Below are positions 1 through 6,706 of a stretch of DNA of 18,228 nucleotides, in pieces. This stretch comes from TMED27 sp964351195 (GTDB lineage Bacteria > Pseudomonadota > Alphaproteobacteria > Micavibrionales > Micavibrionaceae): assembly GCA_964351195.1 (NCBI GenBank), contig CAYGNI010000027.1, positions 1-18,228 of the forward strand. The letters are read 5' to 3'. The position numbers and the translations under genes are program-made. The notes below the pieces were generated by a model. It was not told the DNA's origin. It made no database searches and was given only the letters and a program-made list of their open reading frames with translations. The number at the start of each line of letters is the position of its first letter. Within the stretch, counting starts at the first letter, position 1.

Positions 1-246
1 GCGTACGCGCGAGTCGCGGTAGGAGCAAAAGCGACCCAGAAGGCCCGGGCCCATGCCGCTTTCCAAGCCTATTTCCGTGCCGGGGGGCAGCAGAAACCTT
101 AGGTTTTTGAATTCTATCGGTGTGGGGCTGTCGTTTTGGGTGATGGGGATGGGTTTGGCGTAGTCGATTTCTTTGACGACGATCTCTGCGCAGCCGCTCA
201 GGAAAAGAGTTAGAGCAAAAATTAGAATTTTCTTGTCAAAAGCCAT
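1..246 (-). CDS. Putative lipoprotein, 3' end beyond the window
   Basis: Read on the minus strand from the ATG at 246-244, an open frame of 82 codons continues past the window edge without a stop. The product starts MAFDKKILIFALTLFLSGCA: two lysines, a hydrophobic core at residues 7-16 and a lipobox L16-S17-G18-C19. This is a type II signal peptide, so the mature protein should be lipid-anchored at Cys19 on the outer side of the inner membrane or in the outer membrane. The visible mature part (residues 20-82) includes PIEFKNLRFLLPPGTEIG and a second Cys at about 74. I recognise no family. It is divergent from hisB with 63 bp between the starts. Signal and lipobox are seen directly; function is unknown. 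Confidence 0.75.
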   Translation of the reverse strand, partial: MAFDKKILIFALTLFLSGCAEIVVKEIDYAKPIPITQNDSPTPIEFKNLRFLLPPGTEIGLESGMGPGLLGRFCSYRDSRVR

Positions 247-259
247 GTTAAAATATGAT
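233..259 (+). promoter_or_regulatory. Possible sigma70-type promoter for hisB
   Basis: TTGTCA at 233-238 and TATGAT at 254-259 resemble -35 and -10 boxes, each close to consensus. The spacer is only 15 bp, shorter than the preferred 17. The site lies partly in the start of the divergent lipoprotein gene and about 50 bp before hisB. Weak inference. Confidence 0.3.
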
Positions 260-309
260 AAGATCGTCAAAAGTTTATACACAGCCATACAACAGTAACC
301 GATAACGCT

Positions 310-927
310 ATGAGTGAAAAGATGCCGCGTGATGCACAGAAGAGAATTGGGAGTATAACTCGCAAAACAAAGGAAACGAGTGTTTCCGTTTCGGTCAATT
401 TGGACGGAAGCGGGGAAGGCGATATTGCTACGGGTATCGGGTTTTTCGATCATATGCTGGAGCAGTTGGCGAAGCATAGCCTGATTGATATCACGGTGAA
501 GGCGGAAGGCGATCTGCATATTGACGGGCACCATACGGCCGAAGATGTCGGGATTACGCTGGGTCAGGCCTTGAAAGAGGCGGTTGGCGATAAGAAAGGC
601 ATTCGCCGTTACGGGCATTTCACGCTGGTGATGGATGAGGTTTTGAGCCGCGTGGCGCTGGATTTATCCAACCGGCCGTATTTGATTTGGGATGCGGAGT
701 TTTCCGTGCAGCGTTTGGGCGAAATGGATACGGAGTTGTTTCAGGAATTCTTTAATGCGTTTGCGCAGGCGGCGGGGATTACGCTGCATGTGAAGAACGA
801 GTATGGCGAGAATAACCACCACATTATCGAGAGCATCTTTAAGGCGTGTGCGAAGGCGCTTCGTATGGCGGTGGAGATTGATGTCCGTGCGGCGGATCAG
901 TTGCCGAGCACAAAAGGGTCGCTTTAG
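310..927 (+). CDS. hisB: Imidazoleglycerol-phosphate dehydratase HisB
   Basis: A monofunctional 205-residue HisB catalysing dehydration of imidazole glycerol phosphate to imidazole acetol phosphate, the sixth step of histidine synthesis, in the cytoplasm. Seen: the family opening ITRKTKETSVSVSVNLDG (15-32), IGFFDHMLEQLAKHS (43-57), the first metal-binding signature IDGHHTAEDVGI (71-82, H74/H75) and the second, GENNHHIIESIFKA (166-179, H170/H171/E174). These His/Glu sets bind the two Mn ions of the family. The C-terminal PSTKGSL is typical. There is no phosphatase domain as in enterobacterial HisB. No strong ribosome site precedes ATG 310; an in-frame ATG at 322 is an alternative start. It is the first gene of the his series here but is separated from hisH by 2.6 kb, including oppositely oriented genes. 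Confidence 0.97.
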   Translation: MSEKMPRDAQKRIGSITRKTKETSVSVSVNLDGSGEGDIATGIGFFDHMLEQLAKHSLIDITVKAEGDLHIDGHHTAEDVGITLGQALKEAVGDKKGIRRYGHFTLVMDEVLSRVALDLSNRPYLIWDAEFSVQRLGEMDTELFQEFFNAFAQAAGITLHVKNEYGENNHHIIESIFKACAKALRMAVEIDVRAADQLPSTKGSL

Positions 928-1003
928 GGCTTCTCAATAAATCCATAATATTATAATTGAACTTTTTCCCGTTTAACCCGTTGGGTAGAACGAGGAAAAT
1001 GTT

Positions 1004-1159
1004 ATGAATATTATGAAACTCACCATTATTGCGGCTTTCTTTTTGTTACCATCCTTTGGGATGATGATAGCGTATTCTTTTGAGAATGCGCATACAGATC
1101 ATGCTTATTTGCAGTTTGATGATGGTGGGCAGAGCTTTGATTTAGCCGTTAGTCAGTAA
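1004..1159 (+). CDS. Small membrane-anchored or secreted protein, 51 aa
   Basis: A 51-residue frame with ATG 1004 and TAA 1157-1159. A good ribosome site, CGAGGA (991-996), is 7 bases before the ATG. The protein begins MNIMKLTIIAAFFLLPSFGM, a Lys followed by about 17 hydrophobic residues, then a short polar tail (residues 25-51: SFENAHTDHAYLQFDDGG and so on). This is either a signal peptide with a 25-30 residue exported peptide or a single-pass membrane peptide. It lies between hisB and the convergent greB, with 6 bp to the greB stop. I recognise no family. A nearby ATG at 999 is closed at once by TGA. Coding is inferred from the ribosome site and the N-terminal pattern. Confidence 0.55.
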   Translation: MNIMKLTIIAAFFLLPSFGMMIAYSFENAHTDHAYLQFDDGGQSFDLAVSQ

Positions 1160-1165
1160 GACCCA

Positions 1166-1648
1166 TCAAGCGTGGTATTCGATTTTTAGAATTTCAATCT
1201 CTTCGGTGCCGTCGTCGGTTTGGACGGTGGCGGTGTCGCCGACTTCTTTTTTGAGGAGGGCTTTGCCGACGGGGGAGAGCCAATTGATTTTGCCTTGCTT
1301 GAAGTCGGCTTCGTCAACGCCGACGAGGTGGACGGTGATTTCGGTGTTATCCTCGCGGGCATAAGTGACGGTGGCGCCGAAAAAGACGCGGTCTAATCCT
1401 TGCTGGTCTTTGGGGTCGACGATTTTGCAGTTATCGAGTTTCTTTTTGAGGTAGCGTAGGCGGCGGTCGATTTCGCGCAGGCGTTTCTTATTATAGATGT
1501 AATCGCCGTTTTCGGAACGATCGCCGTTCCCCGCAGCCCAACTGACGATTTCGCAGATTTTCGGGCGTTCGGTGTGGATCAGATGATCTTGTTCGTCTGC
1601 TAAGGCCTTGTAGCCGGCAGGTGTCATATAATGAAGATCGTCGCTCAT
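1166..1648 (-). CDS. greB: Transcription elongation factor GreB
   Basis: This 160-residue protein (E. coli GreB has 158) rescues backtracked RNA polymerase by stimulating cleavage of the RNA 3' end through the secondary channel. The N-terminal coiled-coil hairpin (about 10-80) contains SWAAGNGDRSENGDY with the acidic tip residues D43 and E46, equivalent to the catalytic D41/E44 pair of E. coli, followed by NKKRLREIDRRLRYLKKK. The C-terminal FKBP-like domain has RVFFGATVTY (about 88-97), a GreB rather than GreA hallmark, and LSPVGKALLKKEVGDTA near 124-140. Its ATG overlaps the hisD stop as ATGA (1645-1648), so translation is probably coupled to hisD; no separate ribosome site is seen. The pairing of greB with hisD is unexpected. 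Family assignment is firm. Confidence 0.95.
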   Translation of the reverse strand: MSDDLHYMTPAGYKALADEQDHLIHTERPKICEIVSWAAGNGDRSENGDYIYNKKRLREIDRRLRYLKKKLDNCKIVDPKDQQGLDRVFFGATVTYAREDNTEITVHLVGVDEADFKQGKINWLSPVGKALLKKEVGDTATVQTDDGTEEIEILKIEYHA

Positions 1649-2946
1649 AATTTACGTTTGCGCAGTACGTCGCCGTGGGCGGGGAAGTTCTCGTAATCGG
1701 TCAGGGTTGTGACCGAGTCCTTGAGTGCTTCGAAGCCTTCTTTTGTGCATTCGGATATGGATGTGCGTTTGAGGAAATCCCAGACGGAGGTGCAGGAATA
1801 TGTGTGTGCCCAGCCGCCTGTCGGTAGGACGTGATTGACCCCAATGCCATAGTTTCCCAAGGATGAGGGCGTGTATTCGCCGATCAGGATTTCACCGGCG
1901 TGGGTCAGTTTTTGTGCAACATTTTTGGCGTCCTTGACCTTGAGGTGCAGGTGCTCGGGCGCGTATTGGTTTGCAACCTCGATGGATTGTTCGAGGCTGC
2001 CGGTCAGGATAATGCCGCCGTAATTTTGCATGACGCTTGCACAAATGCTGCGGTGAGGTTCAGGCAACCCAGCAATACATTCTTCGATATTTAATTTTAC
2101 ATAATCTGCTATTGTGGAGGAGTGGGTTATGAGGAGCGCCGCGGAATCCTCGCCGTGTTCGGCTTCGTTGAGGATGTCCCAGCAGGTATTATCGGGGTTG
2201 GCTGTTTCATCAGCAAGGATGATAGATTCGCTTGGCCCGGCGGGCATGCCGGGGTCCATGATCACGGAGCAGATGCGCTTGGCTGCTGCAACATAAGGGG
2301 AGCCGGGGCCGAGGACTTTTTTGACCTGCGGGATTGTCTCTGTGCCATAAGCTAACGCGGCAATGGCTTGCGCGCCGCCGCATTTATAGACTTTTTCTAC
2401 GCCGCATAAACGCGCGGTATAAAGCGTTGCGGCATCGGTTTTACCTTCGGATGTGGGCGGGGAGACGATGGCGATGTCTTTTACACCCGCGATCACGGCG
2501 GGGATGGCGAGCATATAGAGCGCGGACGGGAAAGCGCCCTTGCCGCGCGGAACATAAAGTCCGACGGATTCGATTGGGTTCACTTGTTCGCCTGCAAACA
2601 CGCCGGGCTGAATTTCGACCATCCACGGTTTTTCAACACGGTTCATTTGTTCGGTGTGGAATTTTTTGACATTGGCGGCGCATTGCTGGATAGCGGCTTT
2701 GAGGTCGTCATCGAGCGCTTTTTCCGCGGCGTCGAATTCTTCGGGTGTGGCTTTGAGGGATGTGATATCTGCGCCGTCGAATTTTTTGGCATAGTCGATC
2801 AGTGCGGCATCCCCACGGGTGCGCACGTCTTCGATAATCGGTTCGACGGTTTTCACGACATCATCGATATTGGCCTGTGAGCGGCGCATGATGCGAGCCT
2901 TTGTCGCGTCGTCGGTGTCGTTCCAGTTGTAGAAATTTATGGTCAT
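1645..2946 (-). CDS. hisD: Histidinol dehydrogenase HisD (variant zinc-ligand pair)
   Basis: A 433-residue protein of the histidinol dehydrogenase family, which oxidises histidinol to histidine in two NAD-dependent steps using Zn. Seen: ESVGLYVPRGKGAFPSALYM (126-145), GGAQAIAALAYGTE (190-203), LGPGSPYVAAAKR (212-224), MPAGPSES (234-241), the catalytic pair E331-H332 in NQYAPEHLHL, and NHVLPTGGWAHTYS (371-384). Aligning by eye with E. coli HisD, the Zn ligands Gln259, His262, Asp360 and His419 correspond to E261, H264, N365 and H424. Two ligands are therefore swapped (Gln to Glu, Asp to Asn), and GPGN reads GPGS. The gene is on the strand opposite the other his genes and heads a pair with greB. 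It is most likely the cell's HisD, but the family also contains dehydrogenases for other alcohols (HpsN, for example), so substrate is less certain than family. Confidence 0.85.
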   Translation of the reverse strand: MTINFYNWNDTDDATKARIMRRSQANIDDVVKTVEPIIEDVRTRGDAALIDYAKKFDGADITSLKATPEEFDAAEKALDDDLKAAIQQCAANVKKFHTEQMNRVEKPWMVEIQPGVFAGEQVNPIESVGLYVPRGKGAFPSALYMLAIPAVIAGVKDIAIVSPPTSEGKTDAATLYTARLCGVEKVYKCGGAQAIAALAYGTETIPQVKKVLGPGSPYVAAAKRICSVIMDPGMPAGPSESIILADETANPDNTCWDILNEAEHGEDSAALLITHSSTIADYVKLNIEECIAGLPEPHRSICASVMQNYGGIILTGSLEQSIEVANQYAPEHLHLKVKDAKNVAQKLTHAGEILIGEYTPSSLGNYGIGVNHVLPTGGWAHTYSCTSVWDFLKRTSISECTKEGFEALKDSVTTLTDYENFPAHGDVLRKRKL

Positions 2947-2989
2947 AAGAAGCTTTTAGCATTGGCGTTGTTGAATACAAAGAAAAAGG

Positions 2990-3016
2990 TTGTTTAGAGT
3001 TAAGTTTTTCTATAAT
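2990..3016 (+). promoter_or_regulatory. Promoter candidate for the 3059 gene
   Basis: A perfect TATAAT -10 box lies at 3011-3016, with TTGTTT at 2990-2995 as a possible -35 (15 bp spacer; GGTTGT at 2988-2993 gives 17 bp). The distance to the ATG at 3059 leaves a leader of about 35 bases ending in GAAGAGG (3044-3050), a ribosome site 8 bases before the ATG. Confidence 0.45.
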
Positions 3017-3032
3017 TAAATTACTTAATTAT
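3012..3032. repeat. Perfect 8-bp inverted repeat over the -10 box
   Basis: ATAATTAA (3012-3019) and TTAATTAT (3025-3032) are exact reverse complements separated by ATTAC. The left arm overlaps the TATAAT at 3011-3016. It sits in the only divergent intergenic region between hisD and the 3059 gene, so it could be an operator. Because it is all A/T, chance is a real alternative. Confidence 0.4.
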
Positions 3033-3058
3033 GCATTGGGTTTGAAGAGGTTAATATT

Positions 3059-3535
3059 ATGAATTTATTGTCTTGTCTTGTTGAAGGCTTTGCTGCAGTT
3101 GCCGCGCGTGTTGGTGTGGGAGCTACACCATCACAATATGTAAGAAGTTCTTTTGAAGAAGTGACTTTTGAAGACGGTACAACAGGTTATGCTATGGATG
3201 TCATGCGTGTCGCGCGTGGACGCCAGAAAGCAGGCGGAGAGACGCGGTATGACTTTGTTGGAAGCTTTATGAGGGTTTATGTTGTTGATGGTGAGGTTGA
3301 ATGGCATGCCATACCTCTTTCTGATGAATGCATCATTCACGAAACTGCTGAGGGCGTTATTGCGGAATTTGCCAAGAGAGTGTCTGAAGGGTCTTTCTTT
3401 TTTAGCGATGAAGAGGTTTTGGAGATTGTGGAAGACTCCACCGCTTATGATGGGTTGCGTGATGTTCTAGAAAATACGTCACATGTCTTATCTCAATTAC
3501 CTGTTGTTGGAGAGCCTGAGCCTCTTCCTGCCTAG
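3059..3535 (+). CDS. Hypothetical protein, 158 aa
   Basis: I do not recognise a family. The 158-residue acidic product begins MNLLSCLVEGFAAVAARVGV, a weak hydrophobic stretch at 3-20 without basic residues ahead of it, so it is not a convincing signal peptide. A central part (about 30-90) alternates strands, including FEEVTFEDGTTGYAMDVMRV and FMRVYVVDGEVEWHAIPLS, which suggests a small beta-rich domain. The rest (100-150) is helical and rich in Glu/Asp. It ends with PVVGEPEPLPA, a flexible tail. A ribosome site GAGG lies 8 bases before the ATG and a TATAAT promoter upstream. It lies 34 bp before hisH but has its own promoter candidate. A/T-rich codons are used more than in hisH. Confidence 0.7.
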   Translation: MNLLSCLVEGFAAVAARVGVGATPSQYVRSSFEEVTFEDGTTGYAMDVMRVARGRQKAGGETRYDFVGSFMRVYVVDGEVEWHAIPLSDECIIHETAEGVIAEFAKRVSEGSFFFSDEEVLEIVEDSTAYDGLRDVLENTSHVLSQLPVVGEPEPLPA

Positions 3536-3560
3536 ACTTCAAATGTAATAACGGTATATA
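3533..3560 (+). promoter_or_regulatory. Weak promoter candidate for hisH
   Basis: TAGACT (3533-3538) and TATATA (3555-3560) are spaced by 16 bp. A start site about 7 bases after the -10 would fall within a few bases of the hisH ATG at 3570, giving an almost leaderless message. No Shine-Dalgarno sequence precedes hisH, which fits that, but the -35 match is only partial. Confidence 0.25.
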
Positions 3561-3569
3561 AAGTGCCGT

Positions 3570-4271
3570 ATGTCTGAGGAAACCATCACAATTATTGATT
3601 ACGGGTCGGGGAATTTGCGTTCTGCGGCGAAGGCGTTTGAGCACGTGATTGCCGAGTTTGGGCATGATGCGGTTGTTCAGGTGTCTGATCGGGCCGAAGA
3701 CGTGCTGAAGGCCGACAGGATTGTATTGCCGGGGCAAGGTGCGTTTGGGGATTGTATGGACAATCTGCAGGCGAGCGCGGGCATGATCGAGGCGCTGGAG
3801 CAACGGGTTTTAAAAGACGGCAAGCCGTTCCTCGGGATTTGTGTGGGGATGCAGTTGCTGGCGACAAGGGGGCTGGAGCATGGGATGCATGCGGGGCTGA
3901 ATTGGGTGCCGGGGCAGGTGATCCCGTTTAATTCCCGTCCCCAATGGGATCAATCTTTGAAAGTGCCGCAAATGGGGTGGAACGGGCTTGTGCTGCCGGG
4001 TCCTAGCGGGCAGGATAATCGTCATCCGCTTTTGAAAAGTGTGCGGAGCAGCATAGAAAGTTCGAATGAATCTGCAGAACATTTTTATTTTGTTCATTCT
4101 TTTATGTTTGAATGTGAGTATAACCATCATGTTTTGGCTTTAACGGATTACGGCGGGCTTTATGCCAGTGTCGTTGGGCGCGATAATATCGCAGGGGTGC
4201 AGTTCCACCCAGAGAAGAGTCAGGATGCGGGCTTGCGATTGATTGATGATTTCATTCAATGGAAGCCTTAA
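3570..4271 (+). CDS. hisH: Imidazole glycerol phosphate synthase glutaminase subunit HisH
   Basis: A class I glutamine amidotransferase, 233 residues, that releases ammonia from glutamine and channels it to HisF. Seen: TITIIDYGSGNLRSAAKAF at the N-terminus, LPGQGAFGDCMDNL (53-66), the nucleophile elbow PFLGICVGMQLL with Cys91, VPQMGWNG (132-139), FVHSFMFE (174-181) and the catalytic His213 and Glu215 in AGVQFHPEKSQ. It is slightly longer than many HisH (about 200-215), with extra residues around 145-170 (SGQDNRHPLLKSVRSSIESS). The start is ATG 3570 without a visible ribosome site. hisF, its partner subunit, is 2.4 kb downstream on the same strand with hisA and two other genes between. Assignment is firm. 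Confidence 0.96.
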   Translation: MSEETITIIDYGSGNLRSAAKAFEHVIAEFGHDAVVQVSDRAEDVLKADRIVLPGQGAFGDCMDNLQASAGMIEALEQRVLKDGKPFLGICVGMQLLATRGLEHGMHAGLNWVPGQVIPFNSRPQWDQSLKVPQMGWNGLVLPGPSGQDNRHPLLKSVRSSIESSNESAEHFYFVHSFMFECEYNHHVLALTDYGGLYASVVGRDNIAGVQFHPEKSQDAGLRLIDDFIQWKP

Positions 4272-4278
4272 AAAGTGG

Positions 4279-4303
4279 TTCAACCTTCCTAAAGTCGGTT
4301 GAA
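4279..4303. repeat. Inverted repeat between hisH and the GNAT gene
   Basis: TTCAACC (4279-4285) and GGTTGAA (4297-4303) form a 7-bp stem with an 11-base loop, 8 bases after the hisH stop. No T-run follows, so it is not a standard Rho-independent terminator. It may stabilise the hisH message end or attenuate readthrough. Confidence 0.4.
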
Positions 4304-4338
4304 ACGGAATAAAACGAAATAAAGGGACGGATTATATC

Positions 4339-4911
4339 ATGAACGATCAGACCAAAATTCAGGAATTACCGCCGGAACCCAGCGTTGAGCGTTTGGAGCA
4401 GATTTCTGCGTCCGATTTAAACGATCTTTGTGATGCGACGGATGCTGCGATTGAAGGCGGCGGGGGTTTCGGATGGGTTTCGCTTCCTGCGCGTGATAGT
4501 TTAGAGCGATTTTGGCAGGGTGTATTGGCGATGCCGGCGCGGATTTTGTTTGTGGCGCGGCTTGATGGTGTGATTTGCGGGACATGTCAGCTTTGGAAGC
4601 CGCCCGCGCATAACGAAGCGCAGTCGCATTGTGTACAGCTGACGACGAATTTTGTTGCGCCGTGGGCGCGTGGGCATGGTTTGGCGAAGATGCTTTTGGA
4701 GCAAGCGGAGAAGGTTGCTCTGGAAGAAGAGTTTGCGGTGATCAACCTTGATGTACGTGAAACGCATGAGAAGGCCATCGCGCTGTATGAAAGCATGGGG
4801 TATGTGCGGTTTGGTACGCATCCGTATTCCGTGCGGTTGCCGGAGAAGATCGTGAAGAGTTTTTATTACTATAAGGTTATCGATCCTGCGGCCGTGGGGC
4901 AGGACAATTGA
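4339..4911 (+). CDS. GNAT-family N-acetyltransferase
   Basis: A 190-residue acetyl-CoA-dependent acetyltransferase of unknown substrate. The fold markers are IEGGGGFGWVSLP early (38-50), beta strands ARILFVARLDGVICGTCQL (67-85), motif A FVAPWARGHGLAKMLLEQAE (105-124) with the pyrophosphate-binding R111-x-x-G114-x-A116 pattern, and motif B INLDVRETHEKAIALYESMGYV (135-155). The tail FYYYKVID ends the last strand. The ATG at 4339 follows an AGGGA at 4323-4327, a rather long 11-base spacing. It lies between hisH and hisA, 67 bp after hisH. Such a gene between hisH and hisA is an insertion compared with the compact hisHAF order; no histidine-related role can be deduced. Confidence 0.88.
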   Translation: MNDQTKIQELPPEPSVERLEQISASDLNDLCDATDAAIEGGGGFGWVSLPARDSLERFWQGVLAMPARILFVARLDGVICGTCQLWKPPAHNEAQSHCVQLTTNFVAPWARGHGLAKMLLEQAEKVALEEEFAVINLDVRETHEKAIALYESMGYVRFGTHPYSVRLPEKIVKSFYYYKVIDPAAVGQDN

Positions 4912-4951
4912 ACAGTTGCGTTTTTAGCCTCTTTTGAGTAGATGTTTTTTC

Positions 4952-5677
4952 ATGATCATTTATCCAGCGATTGATTTGAAAGACGGGAAGTGCGTGCGCC
5001 TGGTGCAGGGCGATATGACACGTGATACCGTTTATAACGAAGACCCGGCAGCGCAGGCTTATGATTGGGTGAAGGCGGGGTTTAGCTGGATTCATGTTGT
5101 GGATCTGGACGGCGCGGTGCAGGGTATTCCGACCAATCATCATGCGGTGCGCGATATTATCAAGGCGGTTGATATTCCAGTGCAGCTGGGCGGGGGTATT
5201 CGCACCAAAGCACAGGTTGAGCATTGGATTGAAGAAGGGCTTAGCCGGATTATTTTAGGGACGTCTGCGGTGCGTGATCCGGCGCTGGTGAAATGGGCGT
5301 GCCGGGAATTTCCCGATCAGATTGCCGTGGGGATTGATGCGTTGAATGGTGAGGTGATGGTCGATGGATGGGTTGATGGCTCCAATATTCAGGCCACGGA
5401 GCTGATTAAGCATTTTGAGGATGCGGGCGTGTCGGCGGTGATTTATACCGATATTGATCGTGACGGGACCGGGACAGGCGTAAATATCGAAGCGACGAAG
5501 GCTTTGGCGTCTGAGACGAATATTCCGGTGATTGCATCGGGTGGCGTTGGATCTTTGGCGGATATTCAGGCGGTGAAAGAGGCTTCGCAGACGCATGGCA
5601 TTAACGGCGTGATTGTTGGTAAAGCCCTTTATGATAAGCGGGTTGATCCGATAGAAGCGCTGAAGGTCGCGGCTTAA
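4952..5677 (+). CDS. hisA: Phosphoribosylformimino-AICAR-P isomerase HisA
   Basis: A (beta/alpha)8-barrel Amadori isomerase converting ProFAR to PRFAR, the substrate of HisF. From ATG 4952 the protein has 241 residues, the usual length, and begins MIIYPAIDLKDGKCVRLVQG with the catalytic Asp8; the second catalytic residue is Asp129 in IAVGIDALNG. The phosphate-binding loops are LGGGIRT (79-85) and ASGGVGS near the end, and YTDIDRDGTGTG (165-176) is typical. A TTG at 4934 would add six residues (MSRCFF) that the family lacks, so ATG 4952 is preferred, although no clear Shine-Dalgarno precedes either. It is 40 bp after the GNAT gene and co-oriented with hisH and hisF. Confidence 0.96.
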   Translation: MIIYPAIDLKDGKCVRLVQGDMTRDTVYNEDPAAQAYDWVKAGFSWIHVVDLDGAVQGIPTNHHAVRDIIKAVDIPVQLGGGIRTKAQVEHWIEEGLSRIILGTSAVRDPALVKWACREFPDQIAVGIDALNGEVMVDGWVDGSNIQATELIKHFEDAGVSAVIYTDIDRDGTGTGVNIEATKALASETNIPVIASGGVGSLADIQAVKEASQTHGINGVIVGKALYDKRVDPIEALKVAA

Positions 5678-5682
5678 AATAA

Positions 5683-5711
5683 TTGACATAATTTTTTGTG
5701 TTTGGTAGGGT
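5683..5711 (+). promoter_or_regulatory. Sigma70-type promoter for the 5738 gene (and hisF onward)
   Basis: A perfect TTGACA at 5683-5688 is followed after exactly 17 bp by TAGGGT (5706-5711), a half-matching -10. It lies just after the hisA stop and 27 bp before the ATG at 5738, whose ribosome site AGGGAG is at 5725-5730. It could also serve hisF, the membrane gene and hisE downstream. Confidence 0.5.
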
Positions 5712-5737
5712 TGGCTTCTTTTTTAGGGAGCTAAGCG

Positions 5738-6697
5738 ATGTCTGCGAAATTGTCAGATGAAATTTGGTCGAGCATGCCTGCGTTTCAGGGCGCGTGTTCG
5801 GAAGTCAGCTTGTTTACAACCGCTGAAGTCCGTGCGGCTTTGGGCGGCCAGAAGGTTGAGGTTAATTTTGAGGCTCTGAATCGCGCTTTGGGGTATCTTG
5901 CGGATAAGGTTTTGCAGGGTCCTACGGGGCTTTTTCGCCCTTCTCTTAGATACACATTTGCATCCTTGGGGAGTGAGCGTATTCAGGCTATGCGTGAGCG
6001 TGTTGATAATAAGCGCATACCACGTTTGGCTCTGCCGGTTGCGGGGCATGGATTTTTATTAGAGCGTGATGCGCTTTCGGAGTTTTTGAAAGGATCGTTG
6101 AGCCTTGATTTTGAGGGCGTTCCTCTTAGTGAGAATGGGCAACGCGGGCGTTATAAAAAGCTTTTTCATGCACAGACAGACGGCTTGATTATGGCTTTGC
6201 TGAATTTGGCTCATGAAGCAAAGGTTCCATTATATATTTCCGGAACCGGGCAAAATGGCTTTATGATTGATGCTTTAGAGCGTTCAAGAGCGGGTTATCA
6301 AATTACAGCTATGCCGATTATTATGCCCCTTAAAGACAAGCTTAAGCGGGCTGATGCATTGTCGCGGGCGCGTGCAGAAGATTATAAAAACCCTGAGCAG
6401 GCGGCACAGGCCGTAAAGGCGCAGCATAAAGCTTTTAAAGAGGGTTTGCCCGTGCATCTTGCTTTTGCAGATAATGTTGTTTTGTTGATGCCTGATCCGG
6501 TTTATTCTCAAAAAGAACAAACAACGCCTAGTTATTTGGCGCTTCCTCCACGGTTCTCTGAGGTTGCTGCGCGCGAGAGTGGGCAATGGATTGTAAAAGA
6601 TCCCAAAAAGTTTGAAAAGCTTATGAGCAGAGTTGGTTTTGATCCGCGTGATATTCAGCATGATCCGGACGTTGCATTGCCGCGTTTCCAGCGCTAA
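5738..6697 (+). CDS. Hypothetical protein, 319 aa; faint zeta-toxin-like pattern
   Basis: Not confidently recognised. The start is well supported (AGGGAG 7 bases upstream, ATG 5738). The 319-residue product has no signal peptide or membrane segment. Residues 145-212 read HAQTDGLIMALLNLAHEA, then VPLYISGTGQNG, ERSRAGYQITAMPIIMPL and KRADALSRAR. The order 'helix - strand - ...RAGYxI... - RxxxRA' resembles the second half of zeta-type (UDP-GlcNAc) kinases, and HLAFADNVVLLMPDP (240-254) could be the following strand. There is no Walker A GxxxxGK[ST] anywhere, which argues against an active kinase. The N-terminal half includes GLFRPSLRYTFASLG and ALPVAGHGFLLERDAL. It sits between hisA and hisF with 9 bp to hisF. 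Gene reality is high; function is open. Confidence 0.8.
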   Translation: MSAKLSDEIWSSMPAFQGACSEVSLFTTAEVRAALGGQKVEVNFEALNRALGYLADKVLQGPTGLFRPSLRYTFASLGSERIQAMRERVDNKRIPRLALPVAGHGFLLERDALSEFLKGSLSLDFEGVPLSENGQRGRYKKLFHAQTDGLIMALLNLAHEAKVPLYISGTGQNGFMIDALERSRAGYQITAMPIIMPLKDKLKRADALSRARAEDYKNPEQAAQAVKAQHKAFKEGLPVHLAFADNVVLLMPDPVYSQKEQTTPSYLALPPRFSEVAARESGQWIVKDPKKFEKLMSRVGFDPRDIQHDPDVALPRFQR

Positions 6698-6706
6698 AGT
6701 GCTTTC

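Noticed and set aside
928..1003. Possible terminator after hisB (ACCC/GGGT near 975-990)
   Set aside because: The stem is only 4 bp and no T-run follows.
2334..2880. Open frames on the plus strand within hisD
   Set aside because: They lie wholly antisense to hisD, which has clear family motifs; the encoded peptides are Arg/Cys- or Phe/Gly-rich and unlike proteins.
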